This document shows positions 16,035 through 22,738 of a stretch of DNA of 30,753 nucleotides, in pieces. How positions within the stretch are numbered: the stretch's first letter is position 1; each line of letters begins with the position of its first letter. A program made the translations under genes and the position numbers. The stretch spans positions 1-30,753 of the forward strand of contig DAOWFO010000019.1 in assembly GCA_030637965.1 (NCBI GenBank), read 5' to 3'. The notes beneath the pieces were generated by a model. It was given only the letters and a program-made list of their open reading frames with translations. It had not been told where the DNA came from and did no database searches. The stretch is from Thermoplasmata archaeon. Its GTDB lineage: Archaea > Thermoplasmatota > E2 > DHVEG-1.

Positions 16035-16451
16035 TTAAATTTTTTTACTATATTATATACTTGGGTAATTGACACTTTTTTCATTATCTTATTTTCCAAT
16101 CCTATATACCCATAATAGAATCGTTTTAAAAACTTTAGTATAAAAAAGGAAGAGAAATTAAATTTTCGCGATTAAAGATATTCTTATTATAGGAATGAAT
16201 ATTGAATGTGTGATTTTCTTTTAAAGTATCATCTGAATTAAAATATCTCAAATAAATAACTGTTGATACAAGTATTGTAAATAATACTCATTCTATTGGT
16301 ATTTTTATGAGTTGTTCGGCTTCTCTCATATTTGATATTATCATATTTTTCTTTTATTCGATATTTCCTAGTAAGAAGTCATATTTCTATCATCCTTATT
16401 AAGAACGAATAAACGTTTTATAAATTCGTCATATGCCGATATAATAAACGG

Positions 16452-16464
16452 CAAATATAAATAT
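16452..16464 (+). promoter_or_regulatory. TATA box before element E3
   Basis: CAAATATAAATATC is a good archaeal TATA element. Its centre near 16458 predicts a start at about 16485, within a few bases of the left arm of the hairpin at 16488. Confidence 0.4.
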
Positions 16465-16487
16465 CATTAATTACAAAGATATCATTA

Positions 16488-16558
16488 GAGGTGGGTCAAA
16501 AATATTCAGATTTTTATATTTCCTCCTTTAATATTTTTATTTTTAGCCGACCCATCTC
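16488..16558 (+). ncRNA. candidate small RNA with long hairpin and CCUCC loop (element E3)
   Basis: GAGGTGGGTC (16488-16497) pairs with GACCCATCTC (16549-16558) over 10 bp with one G-T wobble. Directly inside, AAAAATATT (16498-16506) pairs perfectly with AATATTTTT (16530-16538). This gives a stem of 19 pairs with a 10-base asymmetric bulge on the 3' side (16539-16548). The 23-base apical loop carries TTTCCTCCTTTA, complementary to Shine-Dalgarno sequences of the AAAGGAGG type. A TATA box at 16452-16464 places transcription start at the foot of the stem. No useful reading frame crosses it. The RNA itself is inferred, not shown. Confidence 0.5.
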
Positions 16559-16681
16559 CTTCCTCCCAATAATAATACCCATGGTAATCCATTAATGTTA
16601 TTTTTTATAAAATGAATGACATCTTAAAATTTTGATGATATGGAAAAAAATTTGATTATTTTTTAATAATAAACCAAACAG

Positions 16682-16816
16682 ATGAATACAGTAAGATGTT
16701 ATAATTTCCAGATAGACATTGCCATTATTCAATTATTGTATGATGAATATATGAAGGAGCTTAAAACAAGAATTAGCGAAGTGATGGGGAAGTTACCTGA
16801 TTTATTTACCTATTGA
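16682..16816 (+). CDS. possible 44-residue peptide gene or coding remnant
   Basis: An ATG-started frame of 44 codons lies in the gene-poor interval. It begins MNTVRCYNFQIDIAIIQLLY and ends EVMGKLPDLFTY. The composition looks protein-like, with an amphipathic middle (YDEYMKELKTRISEV) and more G+C in its second half than the surroundings. An AT-rich TATA-like run lies about 20 bases upstream, but there is no Shine-Dalgarno sequence. It matches no family I recognise. A leaderless small protein, a fragment of a decayed gene, or chance are all possible. Confidence 0.3.
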   Translation: MNTVRCYNFQIDIAIIQLLYDEYMKELKTRISEVMGKLPDLFTY

Positions 16817-16860
16817 ATATATATAATATTATTTTTTTATTAACCCTCTCTATTATATTC

Positions 16861-16933
16861 GGGAGAATGGGGGAAAGAGATTTTTATCTACCATCTCTCT
16901 CCTCTCTAAATTTCCATCAAATCCTCCATTCTC
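16861..16933. ncRNA. candidate structured element with nested hairpins (element E4)
   Basis: GAGAATGG (16863-16870) pairs with CCATTCTC (16926-16933), and inside it AGAGAT (16875-16880) pairs with ATCTCT (16893-16898). The left arm is almost pure purine and the DNA to its right is strongly pyrimidine-biased on the same strand as far as 16980. A TATA-like ATATATAATATTA at about 16817-16829 lies upstream on the plus strand. On the minus strand several GGAG-plus-start codon mini-frames occur, so a decayed coding sequence is an alternative explanation. Confidence 0.3.
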
Positions 16934-17310
16934 TCAATACTTTTCACGCCTCTCCTTTACCTATCCTCCCCTAATGATATATTAGCAAATTATCTAAATG
17001 AAAATTTTCTTTATAATAATTTTGAAATTATTAAGTTTGATAAATTAAATCTTTAATATCATAACCATTTTATTGCAAAATATTACTCAATTATTATTAC
17101 TGATGATAATATGAATTAAAATATTTCTATTAAATAAAGATCAAGTTCTGTTAATAACTATGAAATTATTGTTAATAGGATTATAATAATTCAAAAGAAA
17201 ACACTCATAATTGGAATTATGTTAGCTTTAAAACCAGTTTCATTAATCTCTTAATTCATTTCATTTTGATTTGCTATATTCTAACTCTTTCAAATCTTCA
17301 ATTATATTAA

Positions 17311-17496
17311 TTATTTTTTAACAATGTTTTCTTTACCAATAATTAGTTTGTGAATTTTATTTTCTTGTTTTTTCAATAATTTTGAAATTAACGACAAATC
17401 TTTTGGTTTTAAGAACGAGTTTAAATCTTGGTGTAAATCATAATTTCCTTCTTTAGTTATATCTATCCACAACTCAAAATCATGTTTTCTTACCAT
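17311..17496 (-). CDS. small charged protein of unknown function
   Basis: 61 residues. It begins MVRKHDFELWIDITKEGNYD and is rich in Lys, Leu, Asp and Glu, with a predicted helical C-terminal half (LSLISKLLKKQENKIHKLI). No Cys pairs, membrane segment or known motif is present. A TATA-like TATTTATATATTCG on the minus strand (about 17543-17556) and GTGGA eight bases before the ATG support expression. The 264 bases upstream of it, up to the TFB gene end, hold a start-less open frame but nothing I can call a gene. It could still be a chance frame. Confidence 0.45.
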   Translation of the reverse strand: MVRKHDFELWIDITKEGNYDLHQDLNSFLKPKDLSLISKLLKKQENKIHKLIIGKENIVKK

Positions 17497-17760
17497 ATTC
17501 TATTCCACTTTCATAATTTTATTTATAATATTCCAAACAGGCGAATATATAAATACTTATTTGGATAATAGATATAGGCGTATTTGTCTCCAAGGAGATA
17601 TTTGATTTCATTATATTAATCATTTTGAGGTTCAATATGTGGATGAGTTTGTTTATGCTTATTTTTGGTATTCCATCCTTTTCACCATCATCATAGGTAT
17701 TTTTTAATTTGGATATATCTAATCACAAAAAATAATAGTCAATAATAAAAGATATAAATT

Positions 17761-18696
17761 CTATAAGAGAACATCTATATCTAGTTTATCGACAATCTCT
17801 TTATATCGATTTCGAATAGTAACTTCAGTAACTCCTGCTACATCTGCTACTTCTCGCTGTGTTCTTCGTTCTCCACAAAGAACTGATGCAATATAGAGAG
17901 TTGCTGCTGCCATACCTGTTGGACCTCTTCCACTAGTAAGTTCTCGATTTGCAGCTTCATGCAATATCTCCAAGGTCTTTGCTTTTACATCAGCACTTAA
18001 TTTTAAAACACTACAGAATCTTGAAATATAATCCTGTGGGGAAGTAGGCATTAATTTTAATTCTAATTCACGTGAGATATATCTATAGGTTCTTCCGATC
18101 TCCTTTCTAGATATATGTGCGGTGTTACTTATTTCATCAAGTGTTCTAGGTACATTGCATTGCCTGCATGCAGCATACAAAGAAGCGGCTGCAACACCTT
18201 CGATGCTTCTACCACGGATTAATTTCTTCAATACTGCTTTTCTATAAATCATTGCAGCAGTTTCTCTAACTGTTCTTGGAAGACCCAAACTTGATGAGAG
18301 TCTATCAAGGCCTGATAGAGCAAGTGCCAAGTTTCTCTCTGTAGCATCACTTATTCTAACTCTTCTTTGCCATTTCCTTAAACGATAAAGCTGAGCTCTA
18401 TTTCTAGTTGGTATTGATTTACCATAAGAATCGCGATTTTTCCAACTAATCATAGTACTAAGACCTTTATCATGAATAGTATATGTCATTGGTGCTCCAA
18501 CACGTGCTCTTTTCTCACGTTGATCACTATCAAACGCACGCCATTCAGGACCATGATCGATAAAAGCCTCATCAATAACTAGTCCGCAGTCTTCACATAC
18601 CAATTCTGCTCTCGAATAATCCTTCGTTAAATGTGTACTCCTACACTCAGGGCAATTAATTGTTTCTTCAATTTTCTGTTTTTCTTTTTTAGCCAA
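17761..18696 (-). CDS. tfb: transcription initiation factor IIB (TFB)
   Basis: 311 residues, standard for archaeal TFB. The N-terminal zinc ribbon uses Cys15, Cys18, Cys34 and Cys37 (CPEC and CEDC). The B-reader/linker follows (FDSDQREKRARVGAPMTYTI). Two cyclin folds come next, the first around LIRGRSIEGVAAASLYAACR and the second around GRGPTGMAAATLYIASVLCG, ending with the DNA-reading EVTEVTIRNRYKEI-like helix. TFB binds TBP and the BRE and recruits RNA polymerase. The start codon is TTG at 18696: a TGA lies three codons upstream in frame and no ATG is available before the zinc ribbon. The gene is monocistronic. Confidence 0.95.
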   Translation of the reverse strand: MAKKEKQKIEETINCPECRSTHLTKDYSRAELVCEDCGLVIDEAFIDHGPEWRAFDSDQREKRARVGAPMTYTIHDKGLSTMISWKNRDSYGKSIPTRNRAQLYRLRKWQRRVRISDATERNLALALSGLDRLSSSLGLPRTVRETAAMIYRKAVLKKLIRGRSIEGVAAASLYAACRQCNVPRTLDEISNTAHISRKEIGRTYRYISRELELKLMPTSPQDYISRFCSVLKLSADVKAKTLEILHEAANRELTSGRGPTGMAAATLYIASVLCGERRTQREVADVAGVTEVTIRNRYKEIVDKLDIDVLL

Positions 18697-18854
18697 AATA
18701 TATCAAATCCATTAATAACTTACTAATTTATCAGATATGTTGGATAAATATCCCTATGCCAAGTAATTAGCATTAACACATTAATAATGTTATTTATACA
18801 ATATTGCTTTAATAGAAAAATTAATTATTACTTACCAAGAAATTAGTAAAAAAA

Positions 18855-19454
18855 TTAATTTTTAATTGCCTTTATTGAATAAATCCATTTATTTTTTCCC
18901 ATAAAATTAACCAACTTAATTGTGAAACTTAATTCATTTAATATTTCTAGAATTTTTTCTGACGGTATATGATATGTTTTTCCAAGGGTAAATTCTTCAA
19001 TTCTTGTATAAATTTTTGTCATAAACGTCATAGGATAATGTAGATCTATTATGAAAAAAGTTCCATTCTTTTTCAAAATTCGAGATATCTCCTGAAATAA
19101 TAACTTATGATTTTTTTCATGAATATGATGTAAAACATTGATTAATAATACAATACTAATTGATTCATTCTTAAAAGGAAGAAATGTACCATCTCCTTGA
19201 ATTTTAAATATGTTTTTATTTTTTAATTGTTGTAGCATATTTTTTGAAGTGTCTATATTAATGGTCATAAATGCTTCTTTATAAATCTCTTGCAAAATAA
19301 AACCAGTACCGCCGCCAATATCAAGAATAATGTCTGATTCATTAAAAACTAAATTCTTCCTTATAACTAATAAAGCTCTTTCGTAATCTCTAATATAATG
19401 CTTTTCTGCAAAATCATAGAATTTCGAAATAGTATATCGTGTAAATTTTGACAT
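18855..19454 (-). CDS. class I SAM-dependent methyltransferase
   Basis: 199 residues with a Rossmann-type methyltransferase fold. Motif I is DIILDIGGGTGFILQEI near residue 41, the acidic end of strand 2 is INIDTSKNM near residue 67, motif post-I is IQGDGTFLPFKNESISIVL near residue 84, and motif IV is LLINVLHHIHEKN near residue 102. It belongs to the broad Methyltransf_11 group (UbiE/arsenite-like). The substrate is not readable from the sequence. It sits between TFB and a small zinc protein, without an operon partner. Confidence 0.8.
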   Translation of the reverse strand: MSKFTRYTISKFYDFAEKHYIRDYERALLVIRKNLVFNESDIILDIGGGTGFILQEIYKEAFMTINIDTSKNMLQQLKNKNIFKIQGDGTFLPFKNESISIVLLINVLHHIHEKNHKLLFQEISRILKKNGTFFIIDLHYPMTFMTKIYTRIEEFTLGKTYHIPSEKILEILNELSFTIKLVNFMGKNKWIYSIKAIKN

Positions 19455-19642
19455 GAGTTCAACCGTTTCCTATCATTATAACATTTATAGAAGTTTACTC
19501 AAAACTTTTGATAAGTTATTAAACAATTATTAATATTCAACAAAAGAAGTTTAGTTTTATTGTTTTGAAAAAGAAAAATAAGGATAATCTTAAATATAAT
19601 ATCAACATTTGCATGTTAAATATCATAAGGGAATAAATATAT

Positions 19643-19810
19643 ATGTATCGAGAAAATAGAAACAGAGGATTTGATAGAGGGCCTCGAGAAATGCACGAAG
19701 TAACTTGTGCAGATTGTGGAAAACAAACTGAAGTTCCTTTCAAACCAGATGGTACAAGACCAGTCTATTGTAGGGATTGCTTTCAGAAACATAAACCAAA
19801 AAGATTTTAG
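19643..19810 (+). CDS. 55-residue CxxC...CxxC zinc-binding protein
   Basis: The frame encodes 55 residues: a basic, Arg/Asn-rich N-terminus (MYRENRNRGFDRGPREM) followed by VTCADCGKQTEVPFKPDG and RPVYCRDCF, then KHKPKRF. The spacing CxxC-x17-CxxC and the flanking VPFKPxxxRPVYCxxCF pattern match a conserved family of tiny zinc-binding proteins of archaea and some bacteria, annotated only by the CxxC-x17-CxxC motif. The basic flanks suggest nucleic-acid or ribosome binding; the role is unknown. A TATA-like TTAAATATAATATC lies at about 19588. A hairpin followed by seven T lies downstream at 19935. Confidence 0.85.
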   Translation: MYRENRNRGFDRGPREMHEVTCADCGKQTEVPFKPDGTRPVYCRDCFQKHKPKRF

Positions 19811-19934
19811 TAAAAAAATGAAATTTGTATAAATATTATTATTTTTACAAAAAATCTTTCTCACTATTTTTTTGGGAGATTGTAATTTAGGAAAGTAAAA
19901 GTGATATCTACATTCCCATATCAAAAATATAATT

Positions 19935-19968
19935 GAGAGAGAAATTATAATTCTCTTTCTCTTTTTTT
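19935..19968 (+). terminator. hairpin plus T-tract terminator
   Basis: A 9-bp stem (19935-19943 with 19951-19959, one G-T pair) is followed by CTCT and seven consecutive T (19962-19968). It lies downstream of the small zinc-protein gene and reads correctly for plus-strand transcription. It also separates that gene from convergent rps15. The remaining sequence between 19811 and 20097 contains nothing else I can support. Confidence 0.45.
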
Positions 19969-20075
19969 GATAAGTGTTTTAAAATGATAGTATTATGTGG
20001 TTTTAGGAGTGGGCAATAAGATAATGAATAAAGTTTCAAACAATAAAGAAGCATATAGAATAGTAAACAAATTAA

Positions 20076-20096
20076 TACTATCTGATAAAGATAGTG
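20076..20096. repeat. second copy of the recJ palindrome, directly after rps15
   Basis: ACTATCT (20077-20083) and AGATAGT (20089-20095) flank GATAA. Eighteen of 21 bases match the recJ promoter repeat at 16014-16034. It begins 1 base beyond the rps15 stop codon on the minus strand. There is no T-tract after it, so a simple terminator is not obvious. Confidence 0.45.
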
Positions 20097-20097
20097 A

Positions 20098-20556
20098 TTA
20101 TTCAAACATTAGTTTCGCTTGTTTAGGACTATATTTCCAATCTTTTGGAAGTTTTTGTATGGATTTGTAATATTTTGTAATACGTCGGATCTTGGATTCG
20201 GTATTTTGTAGGTGTCTTTTATTTGATAAATCTTTTCTATGAGTACCAATGTGCTCTCTGAGTTGTAAGGCTTTACTAATAAGATTTTTCAAATCCTCAG
20301 GGATTTCTGATTGCATCTTGTTTTCTTCAAGTATCATTGCAATTCTTTTACCTGTAGCTATTTTTACATCCGGAACGGCAAATTGATCTCTCAATATCAT
20401 ACCAATCTCACTTGTAGATTTACCCTCTTTTGCTAATTCTATAACATGAGATTCTATTTCACGAGGTTTAAGTGAACTCCAATCAGGGTGTTTTTCTCTA
20501 CCAACAAAGTGCGTAGATCCTGACTTTCCTTTTCTTCTTGCATGCATTCGCGCCAT
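20098..20556 (-). CDS. rps15: 30S ribosomal protein S15 (uS15), archaeal type
   Basis: 152 residues from the ATG at 20556. The frame extends to 20571, but GGAG nine bases before 20556 and the family N-terminus MARMHARRKGKSGSTHFV fix the start. Archaeal/eukaryotic S15 has this roughly 60-residue N-terminal extension before the bacterial-like core. The core contains LISKALQLREHIGTHRKDLS and the RRITKYYKSI segment. It binds 16S rRNA in the platform of the small subunit. A TATA box lies at about 20606-20623. In many archaea rps15 adjoins recJ; here it is separated by about 4 kb. Confidence 0.95.
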   Translation of the reverse strand: MARMHARRKGKSGSTHFVGREKHPDWSSLKPREIESHVIELAKEGKSTSEIGMILRDQFAVPDVKIATGKRIAMILEENKMQSEIPEDLKNLISKALQLREHIGTHRKDLSNKRHLQNTESKIRRITKYYKSIQKLPKDWKYSPKQAKLMFE

Positions 20557-20605
20557 TACAATAAACTCCAAGATACTTGTTTGTAAAGATAAATTCCGAA
20601 TAAAG

Positions 20606-20623
20606 TTTTAATATATATAACTT
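20606..20623 (-). promoter_or_regulatory. TATA box for rps15
   Basis: The minus strand reads AAGTTATATATATTAAAA, predicting a start near 20588 and a leader of about 32 nt containing the GGAG site. Confidence 0.5.
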
Positions 20624-20782
20624 AGGATGTCTTAACCTTTAAAATTATATGATTAAAATTGTCAATTATTAAAAGTAATAAAAGCAATTATAATAATTCT
20701 ACATTTGATTGGATGTTTGTAAAAGGGAAGTTGAAATTATAAATAAATGAAATATAGAATTAATAATTTTGAAGTGTTGTTT

Positions 20783-21214
20783 TTATTGTACAATAACAAA
20801 GGTTCCTAGTACATATCCATGTAATGTAGCAGTAACTTCATCTGCATTATTAGCCCAAGTATTAACTATGATTTCAACCTTTCCAAATCCTAATAAAATT
20901 CCACCTTCGCTTGATTTCTCTGTTTTTATTAAACCAGGTTCTATAGTAGTACCACAATTAGTGCAACCACTACATTCATGATATATATGGATTTTATTAA
21001 ATATTCCACCCTGAACAAAAATGGATATTGCTACATCTTCTGCTGTTACTTCGCCAACATTTTTTACATCAACTTCTACTGAAAAAATACCTCCTCTAAC
21101 ATCATTTATTTCAAGTTCAGTCTGCGATGCGGATTTACCTATAACGATTGACGTAGATATTAATAACAATAATACTACAATTATTCCAGTTAACTTCAAA
21201 ATTTTTATTTTCAT
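20783..21214 (-). CDS. secreted or membrane-anchored CARDB-like protein with Cys cluster
   Basis: 143 residues. The N-terminus is a clear signal or anchor segment, KLTGIIVVLLLLISTSIVIG, with two Lys before it. The rest looks like a single beta-sandwich of the CARDB/NEW3 type, with FSVEVDVKNVGEVTAEDVAI near residue 44. Unusually it carries a Cys-rich loop, HECSGCTNCGTTIEPG, near residue 79 (C-x2-C-x2-C), which may bind a metal or form disulfides. GGGG eight bases before the ATG and a TATA-like TTTATATACTATATA at about 21260 support the start. The function is unknown; it is probably displayed on the cell surface. Confidence 0.68.
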   Translation of the reverse strand: MKIKILKLTGIIVVLLLLISTSIVIGKSASQTELEINDVRGGIFSVEVDVKNVGEVTAEDVAISIFVQGGIFNKIHIYHECSGCTNCGTTIEPGLIKTEKSSEGGILLGFGKVEIIVNTWANNADEVTATLHGYVLGTFVIVQ

Positions 21215-21363
21215 ATTTTTGCCCCTTTTTATTTTTTTCGGTTGTTAATAATAATATATAGTATATAAATAGATTCCGTTTTAAAAAATCGATAACCTAA
21301 ACGATTAAAGCATAATATTAAGGATAAACCTATTTTAATATTGTTACATCAATCGGATTTTAT

Positions 21364-22032
21364 CTATAAAATAATTAGAAATATAATAATATCGATTCCA
21401 ATAAGTAATCCCCATAATTCTTTTTTCCATCTGAAGATCTTTAATCCATCAAAAGGACCAAAAGGTAGAAGATTAAATAGAGAAAGGAATACGTTGATAT
21501 AAGATATAAAAAAAGATATAGAAGAAATGATGCCATCACTAAAAAACCATATGATTAAAAATATCAAACATAATACCAGATTTGCTGATGGACCTGCCAC
21601 AGCAATCTTTCCCATTTCATCTCTGTTGGGTGTTCCAAATATCTGAACTGCACCAGGAGCTGCAAACACAATTCCAGCTATAACACCTAAAAAGAGGGCA
21701 AATAAAAGTCCTTGCGGATACATTCTAAATTCTGACCAGTACCCGAATTTTTGTCCTACATATTTATGAGCAATTTCATGACATAAAAATGCTGTTACGA
21801 TAGCAAGAAAAGAAAGAGGTAAAAATCCAATGACCTCATTAATGTGACTTAATGGTGGATATTGCGCGAAAGCAAATGAAAATGCTATTGTTAGAATCGT
21901 CATAGCTATAAGGATATGTATTATCTCTTGTTTACTGAATTTGATTCCTGACGGTTGAATAACACCATTATAGTGATCTTTATCTTTAAAGGGCACATCG
22001 TGGAATGAGTAGTATGTTTTTCTGCCATTCAT
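21364..22032 (-). CDS. site-2-protease-like M50 family membrane metalloprotease
   Basis: 222 residues and strongly hydrophobic, with about five or six membrane segments. The zinc site is FLCHEIAHKYVGQ (His85, Glu86, His89), inside a membrane helix. The third ligand is in LLPFGPFDGLKIF near residue 191, the LDG/FDG motif of the M50 family. Such enzymes cleave substrates within the membrane. No PDZ or CBS domain is attached, so this is a minimal form like those common in archaea. The substrate is unknown. It lies upstream of the secreted Cys-cluster gene on the same strand with a 149-base gap, so it is probably transcribed separately. Confidence 0.83.
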   Translation of the reverse strand: MNGRKTYYSFHDVPFKDKDHYNGVIQPSGIKFSKQEIIHILIAMTILTIAFSFAFAQYPPLSHINEVIGFLPLSFLAIVTAFLCHEIAHKYVGQKFGYWSEFRMYPQGLLFALFLGVIAGIVFAAPGAVQIFGTPNRDEMGKIAVAGPSANLVLCLIFLIIWFFSDGIISSISFFISYINVFLSLFNLLPFGPFDGLKIFRWKKELWGLLIGIDIIIFLIIL

Positions 22033-22296
22033 AATAAATCATAATATGTAATATTTCATTATTTTTCAACTTTTTTAATCAATAAATCTAATAACCTATA
22101 TTCAACTTTATAAATCATAAAATATATTCATTATCAAGATACAATTATGTTCTTTTCATCATTCTAATCATAATACAATACTCTTTTAACAGTTATATAT
22201 GGGCATTACCCTAATTTTATAATTGAAATTTTTTTGTAAGAAAAGAGATTATAAAGTAAATATTGTTTTTAATTTGTAAATATGAGGTGAAACTAC

Positions 22297-22614
22297 ATGG
22301 TTAATTGTAAAAAATGCGGAAGAGAGTTGTCTAAAAATGCTAATTATTGTTCATATTGTGGAATTTCTATAAAAGAGGTAAAAACTGAGGAATATAATGT
22401 ATCCTCAGATGATCTCGTAAAAACAGTGAAGAAACTAATTCATGAGGGAAATGTAAGAAGGATTATTATAAAAGATGAAAAAGGAAAAAATCTATTAGAC
22501 ATGCCAGTAACAATTGGTGTTGTAGGAGCAATTATTGCGCCATGGTTGGCAGCTCTTGGAATTATTGGGGCGTTAGCAACAAATTGTAAAATTGTTGTTG
22601 AAAAGAAAAAATAA
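22297..22614 (+). CDS. zinc ribbon plus DUF4342 protein
   Basis: 105 residues. An N-terminal zinc ribbon (VNCKKCGRELSKNANYCSYC, Cys4, Cys7, Cys17, Cys20) is fused to a domain that reads LVKTVKKLIHEGNVRRIIIK, then a hydrophobic stretch VTIGVVGAIIAPWLAALGIIG and KIVVEKKK. The second part matches the DUF4342 family, known mainly from Firmicutes and some archaea and of unknown function. The hydrophobic region could be a membrane-embedded hairpin. GGTGA eight bases before the ATG supports the start. It is monocistronic. The 264 bases upstream are AT-rich with no recognised feature. Confidence 0.75.
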   Translation: MVNCKKCGRELSKNANYCSYCGISIKEVKTEEYNVSSDDLVKTVKKLIHEGNVRRIIIKDEKGKNLLDMPVTIGVVGAIIAPWLAALGIIGALATNCKIVVEKKK

Positions 22615-22738
22615 CAAATTTAAACTATCTTTCTAAACTTGAGAATTTAAAGTTGGGTAATAAGATAAATTAAAAGTTAATAAATATTAATAACTTATGT
22701 TTACAAATTCATAGGATGTCGATATTTATGTTTTCTAA

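Larger units (their letters stand above)
15995..17310. other. gene-poor interval of 1.3 kb
   Basis: No frame of 60 or more codons is open here, and no tRNA, rRNA, CRISPR or recognisable insertion sequence is seen. Apart from the recJ promoter palindrome it contains two small hairpins near 16405-16454 (CGAAT...ATTCG and GCCG...CGGC), two larger hairpin elements (16488-16558 and 16861-16933) and one 44-codon frame. From about 16990 to 17310 the DNA is extremely AT-rich with no structure I can support. It may be decayed mobile DNA or a non-coding RNA locus. Confidence 0.6.

Noticed and set aside
16740..16799. C/D box guide RNA (ATGATGA, later GTGATGG, then CTGA 60 bases apart)
   Set aside because: The internal D' box is not recognisable, there is no terminal stem and the boxes lie inside a 44-codon frame.
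17520..17720. Open frame of about 70 codons on the minus strand upstream of the 61-residue gene
   Set aside because: It has no start codon near its beginning, runs across the downstream gene's TATA box and has no family motif.
20076..20096. Rho-like or intrinsic terminator for rps15
   Set aside because: The hairpin is not followed by a T-rich tract on the minus strand; its similarity to the recJ palindrome suggests another role.
19537..20105. Three overlapping minus-strand frames of 65-102 codons
   Set aside because: They are antisense to the 55-residue zinc protein or lie in AT-rich DNA, and have Phe/Tyr/Ile-rich low-complexity composition typical of chance frames.
20024..20173. 49-codon frame on the plus strand, MNKVSNNKEAYR onward
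   Set aside because: More than a third of it is antisense to the end of rps15 and it spans the inverted repeat; there is no ribosome binding site at a usual distance.
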